Origin: Candidatus Kuenenia stuttgartensis
GTDB taxonomy: Bacteria > Gemmatimonadota > Gemmatimonadetes > Gemmatimonadales > Gemmatimonadaceae
Assembly: GCA_943330235.2 (NCBI GenBank)
Contig: CALQGY020000029.1
Coordinates: 1 to 33,995 of the forward strand
Direction: 5' to 3'
DNA: 33,995 bases
In this document: piece after piece, positions 7,205-14,930 of the stretch
How the letters are laid out: each line of letters opens with the position of its first letter
How positions within the stretch are numbered: the stretch's first letter is position 1
Program-made: the position numbers and the translations under genes
Notes under the pieces: model-generated
What the model saw: the letters and a program-made list of their open reading frames with translations, nothing else
What the model was told of the DNA's origin: nothing
The model's database searches: none

Positions 7205-8587
7205 TCAACCTCCAAAGGTGACAGTGCCGTCGCCCGCAATCTTCCACGAACGGATCGCGTTGTGGTGATAGCTCGTCGCCGGTCCGCGGACGGTCCGGTA
7301 CACGTCGAGCGTTGGCTGCGTATACCCGGTCTCATCCGTCGCTCGGCTCATCAGCACCGCCGGAGCGCCGTCCCATTTCCACATGAATTCGAACCGCGTG
7401 TGCGCACGTGGCAGCACCTCGCCCACCAGCGTCGCGGGGGCCCACGATTTGCCGCCATCGCTGCTGATATCCACGGACTTGATCGCGCCGCGCCCTGACC
7501 ACGCGAGACCGCGCACCGGCCACCACCCCGCTCCCGCCAGCCGCTCCGGATACGCGGGCGACGTAATCAGTGATTTAGCGTCAATCACGAAACTGAACTG
7601 CCGCGATGTCCCATCCGGCAGCGGATCGGTGTACTTCGACGTCTCCTCGCGCGACATACTCGGCTGATCCACCACCTTCAGGCGACGTAGCCACTTCACG
7701 GAACTGTTGCCCTCATAGCCCGGAAGCAGGAGGCGCACCGGATACCCGTTCGCCGGACGCAGTGCCTCGCCGTTCTGCGCGTACACCACCAGCGCGTCGT
7801 CCATCATCTTCTCCATCGGGATGCTGCGCAGCATCACCGCCGCGTCCATCCCTTCGGCCAACACCCACGACCCCGCGCGCTGCACACCCGCGGCCTTCAG
7901 CAACGTCGACACCGCCACGCCGGTCCACTCGGAGTTGCTGGTCAGTCCGTCCACTGCCTGCGGCGTCATATCCGGCTTCGGCGAACGATACGCACCGCCG
8001 CCGTTCCCCGAACACTCGATGAAATACACTCGGGTCACCGACGGGAAGCGCTTGAGCTCATCGAGCGTGAACGTGAGCGGCTTGTCCACCAGCCCGTGCA
8101 GGGTCAGCGAGTAGCGCGCCGGGTCAATCGTCGGGATGCCATTGTGATGCCGTTGGAAGTGCAGGTCCGACGGCGTGATGCTGCCACGCAAGTCCTGGTG
8201 CGGCGTCCACGAAGAACCGCTCGTGAGTCCGATCGGCGTCTGCACGGGATGCTCGAACGCGGAGCGCGCGTTGAGTCCTTCCGACGGCAAGCCGGGGACT
8301 TTGGTCGGATCCGCCGGGACCACTGGGGCCGCAACAACGGTCGAGTCGGCCGGTGCAACGGCCGGTGTCGCCGGCGCGCTTTTCACCGTTTGTGCCAGCG
8401 CGCGGAGCATCGGGGCGCCGACTGCCGCGCCGGCAAGAAGGCCGCCGGTACGCATCAGCGCCCGCCGACTCATCGGCTTGTGCTCGTCGGGCGGTGTCGC
8501 GTCGGACATTGGCGTCTCGGACATTGGCGTCTGGGACATCGGCGTCTCGGACATCGGCGTCTCGGGGTGGGGATTGTGAGAAATCAT
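7205..8587 (-). CDS. soxC: SoxC-like sulfite dehydrogenase, molybdopterin subunit
   Basis: Sulfite-oxidase-family molybdoenzyme, 460 residues from ATG 8587, which overlaps the deacetylase stop (ATGA). A twin-arginine-like signal (SRRALMRTGGLL, RR at 41-42, then an Ala-rich core) directs export. The Mo-cofactor domain carries SoxC-type features: TPHQDLRGSITPSDLHFQRHH, and the molybdenum ligand Cys192 in FIECSGNGGG; a C-terminal dimerisation domain (KSVDISSDGGKSW, then FEFMWKWDG) follows. Family knowledge: SoxCD oxidises protein-bound sulfane sulfur in the Sox cycle, while close SorA-type relatives oxidise free sulfite. No soxXYZAB genes are nearby, so direct sulfite oxidation or another substrate is possible. 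The N-terminus before the Tat motif contains repeated M-S-E-T-P units. Confidence 0.88.
   Translation of the reverse strand: MISHNPHPETPMSETPMSQTPMSETPMSDATPPDEHKPMSRRALMRTGGLLAGAAVGAPMLRALAQTVKSAPATPAVAPADSTVVAAPVVPADPTKVPGLPSEGLNARSAFEHPVQTPIGLTSGSSWTPHQDLRGSITPSDLHFQRHHNGIPTIDPARYSLTLHGLVDKPLTFTLDELKRFPSVTRVYFIECSGNGGGAYRSPKPDMTPQAVDGLTSNSEWTGVAVSTLLKAAGVQRAGSWVLAEGMDAAVMLRSIPMEKMMDDALVVYAQNGEALRPANGYPVRLLLPGYEGNSSVKWLRRLKVVDQPSMSREETSKYTDPLPDGTSRQFSFVIDAKSLITSPAYPERLAGAGWWPVRGLAWSGRGAIKSVDISSDGGKSWAPATLVGEVLPRAHTRFEFMWKWDGAPAVLMSRATDETGYTQPTLDVYRTVRGPATSYHHNAIRSWKIAGDGTVTFGG
8496..8567 (-). repeat. 15-bp tandem repeats in the N-terminal coding region of soxC
   Basis: Three clear 15-base units at 8511-8525, 8526-8540 and 8541-8555 (plus-strand form GGCGTCTCGGACATC with one or two changes), a partial copy at 8556-8565 and a degenerate copy at 8496-8510. 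They encode M-S-E/Q-T-P repeats ahead of the Tat signal of the SoxC-like protein, each with an in-frame ATG that could serve as an alternative start. Confidence 0.9.
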
Positions 8588-9603
8588 CTGGGCTTCGGCT
8601 CTCCCAGCGCGGCGGCCTTGCGGACGTACTCGGCGGCATCGGCGTGTGTGGCCCACCACACGGCCCCGGCGCCCTTCGATTCGATGTGCGCAATTAGCTG
8701 CTCCAACGCCACAATGCGCGACCGGTGCCCCGACACATGCGGGTGCAACGTCAGCACGAACGTCGTGCGCTCCTCATACGCCTTGTCAAATTCATCCATC
8801 CACACGCGCGCAATGTCGCGCGGGTTCATGTAACGCTCGCCGCGCGGATCGAACAACGGCGCATCATCGAGAATCCACTGCACCGGCACTTCCACCAGTC
8901 CGGTGGGCTTGCCGCGCTGCAGCAACTCGTACGGCGCATCGTCGGCCATCAGCGAGCTCTCATAGCGAAAGCCCATGTCCCGCAGGATCGTCAGCGTGTT
9001 CGGGCTGAAGTTCCAGCTCGGCGCGCGATAGCCCGTGGGCTTCTTACCGGTCATTGCCGTCAACTCAGCCACGGCCTTGGTCAGCAGCGCACGTTCGGCG
9101 GAGTCCGGCAGCGTCATGTTCAACTCGTGAATCCAGCCGTGCACACCAAACTCGTGACGGCCGCTCGCCTTGATCACGCCCACCATGCTCGGCGTAATCG
9201 CCAGACTCACCGACGGCACGAAGAACGACGCCGGAATCCGATGCGCATCCAGCAGCTTCACGATGCGCGGCAGCCCCACGCGCGCACCATACTGCATCTC
9301 CGCCAGCGAGCCGACCGTCGGCTCGCCGTAGCGCACCGCAATGGTCTCGTTGTCGACGTCGAACGAGAGGAGCACCGCCACACGGGCCCCACCGGGCCAT
9401 GTCGTGGGTTGGAGCGAACGGCCGGCACGGACTTCGTTCACCACCGTGGTGACGCTATCCATCGACCACTTCCACCCCGGCTTCGCCGACGTGACGGGTA
9501 CAGGCTGCGCCTGCGCCGCAAGCGCGGCCGGCGAGAGGGCAAGCAAGGTCGCGAGGACGGGTGCGAGCAGAGGCGCGCACGGGAGCGCGAGGCGACAACG
9601 CAT
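8584..9603 (-). CDS. Exported polysaccharide deacetylase / PuuE-like (NodB fold)
   Basis: A 339-residue secreted protein with a Sec signal (MRCRLALP start, long Ala/Leu core ending ALAAQAQ). The catalytic domain has NodB-fold landmarks: SFDVDNE (metal-binding Asp pair), HGWIHE (the H-x3-H metal motif), GYRAPSW (motif 3), and near the end TFVLTLHPHVSGH (His motif 5). The VDNE and HPHVSGH forms point to the PuuE/allantoinase-like branch of CE4 enzymes more than to chitin deacetylases. Such enzymes hydrolyse amide or cyclic amide bonds; the substrate here is unknown. It stands first in the tightly overlapping run toward soxC; a 63-base gap separates it from the upstream GMC gene. I see no strong ribosome site before ATG 9603. 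Confidence 0.85.
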   Translation of the reverse strand: MRCRLALPCAPLLAPVLATLLALSPAALAAQAQPVPVTSAKPGWKWSMDSVTTVVNEVRAGRSLQPTTWPGGARVAVLLSFDVDNETIAVRYGEPTVGSLAEMQYGARVGLPRIVKLLDAHRIPASFFVPSVSLAITPSMVGVIKASGRHEFGVHGWIHELNMTLPDSAERALLTKAVAELTAMTGKKPTGYRAPSWNFSPNTLTILRDMGFRYESSLMADDAPYELLQRGKPTGLVEVPVQWILDDAPLFDPRGERYMNPRDIARVWMDEFDKAYEERTTFVLTLHPHVSGHRSRIVALEQLIAHIESKGAGAVWWATHADAAEYVRKAAALGEPKPR

Positions 9604-9666
9604 GGAGAGAGCCGGAGACGGGGGTGGGAAAACCTGCCCAGTTCTACCAGCCCGAACGCGTCTGCG

Positions 9667-11379
9667 CTACCTCGCCGCCGCCGAAACCAGCCATTCACTG
9701 GCCTTTTCGGCCACCATCAGCACCGGACTGTTGGTGTTGCCGCTCGTAATGCGCGGCATGATCGACGCATCCGCCACCCGAAGACCACGGATCGTACCGC
9801 CGCGACCGTCGAGCACTCGCAGTTCGCTGTCCACCACGGCCAGCGGATCGTCCGCCCGACCCATACGCGCGGTGCCCACCGGATGGAAAATCGTCGTGCC
9901 GATGTCGCCTGCCAGACGCGCGAGTTCCTCATCGGTTTGAAAGGCCGTGCCGGGCTTCCATTCCACCGGATGAAACGGGGCCAAGGCTGGCTGCGCCGCG
10001 ATACGTCGGGTCAGGCGCAGCGAGTCGGCCGCCACCCGGCGATCCTCCTCCGTGTGCAGATAATTCGGCGCGATGCATGGCGCCTCGGCAAAGTCCGGGC
10101 TCGCGATATGCACCGTGCCGCGACTGGTGGGGTTGAGGTTGCACACGCTCGCCGTGAAGGCGGGAAAGCGATGCAGCGGCTCCCCGAACGCCTCAAGGCT
10201 CAACGGCTGCACATGAAACTCAACGTTGGGCCATCGCTGCGACGGGTCGCTCCGCGTGAACGCCCCCAGCTGCGACGGCGCCATGCTCATCGGCCCGCTG
10301 CGTCGAAGGAGATACTCCAGGCCGATGGCCGCCTTGCCCCACAGGCTGTTCGCGATCGTATTCAGCGTCGGCACACCTTCCACCGTGAACACTGCGCGAA
10401 TTTGCAGATGATCCTGCAGATTCGCGCCGACGCCCGGCAGGTCAACGCGCGGCGTGATGCCATGCGCGTGCAGCAGGGCGGCTGGCCCGATCCCCGAGAG
10501 CTGGAGAATCTGCGGCGTCCCGATTGCCCCCGCGCTCAACACCACCGCGCGCCGCGCCGACGCCGAGATCCGCTGGCGTCCATCCCACACCTCAACGCCC
10601 GTGCACGAGGGCTGGCCATCGGCGAGCGTCTCGAGATGCAATCGCGTCACCTGCGATGACGTCCACAACGTGAAGTTCGGCCGGTCCGTGCAGGGCCGCA
10701 GAAACGCCTTCGAGGTGCTCCACCGCCACCCCTTGCGCTGATTGACCTCGAAGTAGCCCACGCCCTCGTTGTCGCCGCCATTGAAATCCGCGGTCGCCGG
10801 AATCCCAGCCTGCTGCGCGGCGCGCGAGAACGCCTCGAGGATATCCCAGCGAAGCCGTTGCTTCTCCACGCGCCATTCGCCGCCGGCACCGTGCCAAGCA
10901 TTGGCGCCCCGATAGTGATCTTCGTGGCGCATGAAATGCGGCAGGCTGTGCTCCCAGCGCCAGCGGGGATCGCCGGTGTCTTCGGCCCACTGGTCGTAGT
11001 CGCGCGCCTGACCGCGCATGTAGATCATCCCGTTGATGCTCGAGCTGCCGCCGAGCACCTTCCCGCGCGGATAGCGGAGACTGCGGCCATTCAAGCCCGC
11101 CGCGGGGGCCGTCCGATACATCCAGTCCGTCCGCGGATTGCCGATGCAATACAGGTACCCCACCGGGATGTGAATCCAGTGGTAGCGATCCGTCCCACCC
11201 GCTTCAATCAGCAGTACGCGCTTCGACCCGTCGGCGCTCAGCCGGTTGGCCAGCAGGCACCCCGCCGTTCCGGCACCGATGACGATGTAGTCGAACGACA
11301 GATCGCTCACGCATCCCTCACGGCGTGCTTCACGGCGTGCTTCGCGGCGTGCTTCACGGCGTGCCGCATCTGTGCCCAT
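9667..11379 (-). CDS. GMC oxidoreductase, choline-dehydrogenase-like
   Basis: A 570-residue FAD enzyme of the choline dehydrogenase / alcohol dehydrogenase branch of the GMC family, distinct from the Fe-S-type GMC protein at 2951-4630. Landmarks are YIVIGAGTAGCLLANRLS (FAD-binding), GGSSSINGMIYMRG (GMC signature 1), GAIGTPQILQLSGIGP (signature 2), and the catalytic His in HPVGTARMG followed by SGNTNSPVLMVAE. ATG 11379 overlaps the stop of the permease gene (TGATG), but residues 8-22 are an odd A-R-R-E repeat; GTG 11310, directly after the repeat and with an AGGGA ribosome-like site 3 bases before it, is a plausible true start (547 residues). No signal peptide is evident, so it may be cytoplasmic. 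Substrate unknown. Confidence 0.9.
   Translation of the reverse strand: MGTDAARREARREARREARREGCVSDLSFDYIVIGAGTAGCLLANRLSADGSKRVLLIEAGGTDRYHWIHIPVGYLYCIGNPRTDWMYRTAPAAGLNGRSLRYPRGKVLGGSSSINGMIYMRGQARDYDQWAEDTGDPRWRWEHSLPHFMRHEDHYRGANAWHGAGGEWRVEKQRLRWDILEAFSRAAQQAGIPATADFNGGDNEGVGYFEVNQRKGWRWSTSKAFLRPCTDRPNFTLWTSSQVTRLHLETLADGQPSCTGVEVWDGRQRISASARRAVVLSAGAIGTPQILQLSGIGPAALLHAHGITPRVDLPGVGANLQDHLQIRAVFTVEGVPTLNTIANSLWGKAAIGLEYLLRRSGPMSMAPSQLGAFTRSDPSQRWPNVEFHVQPLSLEAFGEPLHRFPAFTASVCNLNPTSRGTVHIASPDFAEAPCIAPNYLHTEEDRRVAADSLRLTRRIAAQPALAPFHPVEWKPGTAFQTDEELARLAGDIGTTIFHPVGTARMGRADDPLAVVDSELRVLDGRGGTIRGLRVADASIMPRITSGNTNSPVLMVAEKASEWLVSAAAR
11319..11366 (-). repeat. Four 12-bp tandem repeats at the start of the GMC gene
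   Basis: Four adjacent 12-base units (plus-strand CACGGCGTGCTT; 11319-11330, 11331-11342, 11343-11354, 11355-11366, the last two with small changes). Read on the coding strand they give A-R-R-E four times between ATG 11379 and GTG 11310. They may be coding or may be a spacer between permease stop and the true GMC start. Confidence 0.9.
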
Positions 11380-14216
11380 CAGCTCTCACGGATGGCCTGC
11401 ATCGGGGTCGCCTTATACACATCGCGGCTCGTCAGCAGCCCAATGCCCATGGTCAGCACCAGCATCCCGCCGCCAATTACGAGCGTTGGCCAGATGGCCG
11501 GATCAAACGGATCCTTGAAGACGAAAGTGGTCAGCCCCCACGCACCGGCAAACGCGAGCAGCATCCCCGTGAGCGCCCCCAGCGCCCCCAGCGCGCCGTA
11601 TTCAGCAAGCAGAATCCGCGCCACCTGCGCGCGCGACGCGCCCAACGTCCGCAGCAGCACGCCCTCGCGCAGGCGCGCGCGCCGCGTCGCCGCGACCGCG
11701 CTGAAGAGCACCGGGATGCCCATCGCCAACGAGAATAGCCCCAGAAAACGAATCGCCAACACCACGCGATTCACGATCGATCCCACCGTCTGGCGCACCA
11801 GCGTCAGATCGAGACTGGATACATTCGGGAATCCACGCACGACGTCTCGTTGCACCGCCGCCATCGTTGCCGCGTCGGCAACATTCGCCACCATCACGAA
11901 TTGCTGCGGCGCGCGACGGATAGCCTCCGGCGCAAACACCACGAAGAAATTCGCCTCAAAGCGCGCCCAGTTCACGGTGCGCAGGCTCGTCACCAGCGTC
12001 CGCACCGGCACGCCCTGCACGTTCCACGTCACCGTGTCACCGAGCGCAATCCCTAAATCCGTCGCTAAGCCACTTTCGAACGAGACGGGGAAGGGGGCAT
12101 CAGGATTGGCCGCACGTTGCTGCGCCCGTGTCGCACTATCCGCAAACCATGTTCCAGACACCAGCGCTTCGGACCCCACCAACGAGTCCCGATACGTCGA
12201 CCGATATTCGCGACGCAGCGCCCACCCCGCGCGACGCACCAGCGTGTCGGCGATGAGCGCGGTCACACTGCGGCCGTTCACGGCGTCGATGCGCATCGTC
12301 ACGATCGGCGTGCGCTGCACGATGGGCAGCGCCCGCGCACGCAGCAGCGAATCCAGCGGCGCCGCCTGATTGTCCTGCACATCGAAGAACAACAGGTTGC
12401 CGGCGCTCGTATCGGCCGTCGCTTGCACACGACCCAGCAGGTTCGCTTGTACCAGGTACACGGTGCTCAGCAAGAACGCACCGAACCCCAGCGCCAACGT
12501 GACCGCGCGCGTCTGGTTGGCCGGACGATGAAGGTTCGCAATCCCCTGACGCAGCGTGAACGGCCATGAGGGACGCGTGCTACGTCGCGCACCGGCAATG
12601 AGCAGCGCCGAAGCCACCCACAACACCACCAGCGCCCCGGCAATCGATGCACTGATAATCAGCCCCTCGCGCACGTCGCCGATGCGCGCGAGAATGATCG
12701 CAACCAGACTGCCAACCAGCAGCGCGTCGATCGTCAAACGCGCGGGATCTTTCCACTCGCTCGGCATCGCGGTCGAATCCATCTCGCGCCGAATCGCCTG
12801 CAACGGTGACACATGGCGCAGCGCCATCAGCGGGCGCAGGGCGAAGATGAGCGCCACCCACACACCCGTCGCCAACCCCAACATCAGCGGCCGCGGCTCC
12901 AACGCGATGGTCACGTCGATGGGCAAGAAGTCCGCCACGACGCGCGGGAGCAGAAACTGGACCCCAACGCCCAGCAGGACGCCCGCCAGCGCGCCCACAA
13001 ACCCCATCGCGGTCGCCTGCACCACATAGAGCGCGAGCACCTGACGGCTGGTCGCGCCGAGGCACCGCAACACCGCCACCGTGTCAATTTTCGCCGCGAC
13101 GAACGCATTCACGCCGCTCGCCACGCCGATCCCGCCCAGCAAGAGCGCGATCAGCCCGATGATGCTCAGGAAGTCGGCTAAGCGCACCACCGCTTCCGTG
13201 AAATCGCGCTCGGTGTCGGCCACCGTCTTCACGCGGACGCGGGTACGGGGCCCCGGCGTCGTCAGCGCGGCCGCACCGCCCGACGCACGTAACGCGGAGT
13301 CACGCGCTGCGGCGCGCCCAGGCGTTGAGTCCTCGGTGGACGCCGCCTTCGTCGCCGAGTCCTTCCCCGCCAGCGCACCGACGGTCACCGGCGCCGAGCC
13401 GTCGGGTGACGCGCCCGCCGTGGTATCCGGCGCATCCTGCCCACCGCGCGAGTCGGACCCCTCACCCCGGGCCTCCGCTGCCTCTTGCAACGCGGCCGCT
13501 CGCGGATCAATCCGCCGACGTAGCGTGCGTGCGAACAGCGCCGCCTCCCGCTTCGCCGCCAGCGTCACCGGAAGGCGCAGCACCGCGTCGTACTCGGCGC
13601 GGCTGCCGTACTTCAACAACCCGGTCGACTCCACCCACCGGTCCGACAGGTACACCCGCGGTCCAATGACCGCCGTGATCCCCGCGTCGCCCGGCACGTT
13701 CCCCAGCGTCCCCGCAATGCGGAATACGCGCGTGCCCAGCTTGAGCGAATCGCCCACCGCCGCATCCAGCGCGATCAGCAGGGAGGCATCCACAAACACC
13801 ACCGGCGTGTCGTGGACCGAACGCCACCCGTTGGCCGGTACCGTCTCGATCGTACCGTAAAACGGGTAGCCCGGCGAGACGGCGCGCACCTGCACCAGAC
13901 GTGTATTTCCGGACGGCGCCGCCAGCGCCATCGACGCGAACGTCGTAATCCGTGCGTGCGGAACATCGCGCGTCGTCAACGAATCCAGCAGCGTGTCCAC
14001 GACCGCAGGAAACGCGGCGCGGGCCTGAATGGAGATGTCACCGCCCAGCAACGTCCGCGACTGGTCGCGGATCGAACGCGTGACGTTTCCGGCGAACGAA
14101 TCAATCGCCACCAGCGCCGCCACACCAAAGGCGATGGAGGACATGTAGAGCGCCAATCGCCGGCGGGCCGTGCGGCTTTCGCGCCACGCGAGTCGCAGCA
14201 GCGCCGCGGCCGTCAC
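11379..14216 (-). CDS. ybbP: FtsX/MacB-type ABC transporter permease (YbbP-like)
   Basis: A 945-residue integral membrane protein paired with the ATPase encoded upstream; the GTG start at 14216 overlaps its stop (GTGA). The N-terminal membrane helix (YMSSIAFGVAALVAI) is followed by a MacB_PCD-like periplasmic domain, then two FtsX membrane blocks (for example LLGGIGVASGVNAFVAAK and, near the end, GALTGMLLAFAGAWG). The family-typical phrase VAVLRCLGATSRQV and its second copy LLRTLGASRAQV show the duplicated architecture of E. coli YbbP (about 800 residues). The extra length is partly an Ala/Ser/Thr/Asp-rich, low-complexity insert at about residues 245-325, in the periplasmic region. Family role: an uncharacterised lipid or esterase-linked ABC complex neighbouring TesA; here too a tesA-like gene lies next door. 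Confidence 0.88.
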   Translation of the reverse strand: MTAAALLRLAWRESRTARRRLALYMSSIAFGVAALVAIDSFAGNVTRSIRDQSRTLLGGDISIQARAAFPAVVDTLLDSLTTRDVPHARITTFASMALAAPSGNTRLVQVRAVSPGYPFYGTIETVPANGWRSVHDTPVVFVDASLLIALDAAVGDSLKLGTRVFRIAGTLGNVPGDAGITAVIGPRVYLSDRWVESTGLLKYGSRAEYDAVLRLPVTLAAKREAALFARTLRRRIDPRAAALQEAAEARGEGSDSRGGQDAPDTTAGASPDGSAPVTVGALAGKDSATKAASTEDSTPGRAAARDSALRASGGAAALTTPGPRTRVRVKTVADTERDFTEAVVRLADFLSIIGLIALLLGGIGVASGVNAFVAAKIDTVAVLRCLGATSRQVLALYVVQATAMGFVGALAGVLLGVGVQFLLPRVVADFLPIDVTIALEPRPLMLGLATGVWVALIFALRPLMALRHVSPLQAIRREMDSTAMPSEWKDPARLTIDALLVGSLVAIILARIGDVREGLIISASIAGALVVLWVASALLIAGARRSTRPSWPFTLRQGIANLHRPANQTRAVTLALGFGAFLLSTVYLVQANLLGRVQATADTSAGNLLFFDVQDNQAAPLDSLLRARALPIVQRTPIVTMRIDAVNGRSVTALIADTLVRRAGWALRREYRSTYRDSLVGSEALVSGTWFADSATRAQQRAANPDAPFPVSFESGLATDLGIALGDTVTWNVQGVPVRTLVTSLRTVNWARFEANFFVVFAPEAIRRAPQQFVMVANVADAATMAAVQRDVVRGFPNVSSLDLTLVRQTVGSIVNRVVLAIRFLGLFSLAMGIPVLFSAVAATRRARLREGVLLRTLGASRAQVARILLAEYGALGALGALTGMLLAFAGAWGLTTFVFKDPFDPAIWPTLVIGGGMLVLTMGIGLLTSRDVYKATPMQAIRES

Positions 14217-14926
14217 GCCGTCTCCGTCGTGCCAGCCGGGGCGGCCCGATGATGCGTATCCTCCACCACCACGCCATCGCGGAGGCGGATGGTGCGCTGC
14301 GTGCGCGCCGCCAACGCACCGTCATGCGTGACCAGCACAATGGTGCACCCCTTTTCGCGGTTGAGCGCTTCCAGTAATTCCACAATCCGCTCGCCGGTCA
14401 CGCCGTCCAGATTCCCCGTGGGCTCGTCGGCAAAGAGGATCCGCGGCGCGTTCACGAACGCGCGCGCCAGCGCGACGCGCTGCTGCTCGCCGCCGGACAG
14501 CTGTTGCGGAAAGTGATGCGTACGGTCCCCGAGCCCCACGCGGGCCAGCAGGTCCCGTGCTCGGGCCGTGGCCTCGCGCGTCGAGACGCTCCCCGCCAGC
14601 TCCAGCGGAACCTGGACGTTCTCCAGCGCGGTCAGCGTCGGGATGAGTTGGAAGCTCTGGAACACGAAGCCAACTTTCGCACCGCGCAGCATTGCCCGTT
14701 GGTCTTCGCTCAGGCTCCCTAAATCGATACCATCCAAGGTGACCGTGCCGCTGGTTGGCGTGTCCAGACCAGCGAGCAGGCCCAGAAGCGTCGTCTTGCC
14801 GCTCCCCGAGGGGCCGACGATGGACACGAAGGCGCCTTGCGGTACCTCGAACGACACATCCTGCAGCACAGTGAGCGGCTGCGTTCCGCTTTGATACGAT
14901 TTGGTCAACCCGCGAGCGACAAGCAT
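14213..14926 (-). CDS. ybbA: ABC transporter ATPase (YbbA/LolD-like)
   Basis: A 237-residue MacB/LolD/YbbA-class ATPase. Walker A is at residues 38-45 (GPSGSGKT), Q-loop in FVFQSFQL, ABC signature LSGGEQQRVALARA, Walker B ILFADEPTGNLD, and the switch His in LVTHD. ATG 14926 gives the standard family start (MLVARGLTKSY); longer readings upstream would run antisense through the tesA gene and are not credible. Its stop overlaps the permease start, so the pair is translationally coupled. The start codon lies 4 bases from the divergent esterase start, so any promoter must lie within the esterase coding sequence, and no clear ribosome site precedes the ATG. Confidence 0.92.
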   Translation of the reverse strand: MLVARGLTKSYQSGTQPLTVLQDVSFEVPQGAFVSIVGPSGSGKTTLLGLLAGLDTPTSGTVTLDGIDLGSLSEDQRAMLRGAKVGFVFQSFQLIPTLTALENVQVPLELAGSVSTREATARARDLLARVGLGDRTHHFPQQLSGGEQQRVALARAFVNAPRILFADEPTGNLDGVTGERIVELLEALNREKGCTIVLVTHDGALAARTQRTIRLRDGVVVEDTHHRAAPAGTTETA

Positions 14927-14930
14927 GCGT

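Noticed and set aside
8496..8567. Possible CRISPR array from the regular repeats
   Set aside because: Units are directly adjacent with no spacers and lie in frame inside a coding region.
8725..10659. A 644-codon plus-strand frame opposite the deacetylase and choline-dehydrogenase-like genes
   Set aside because: Arg/His-rich shadow of two clear genes, crossing their intergenic gap, with no motif.
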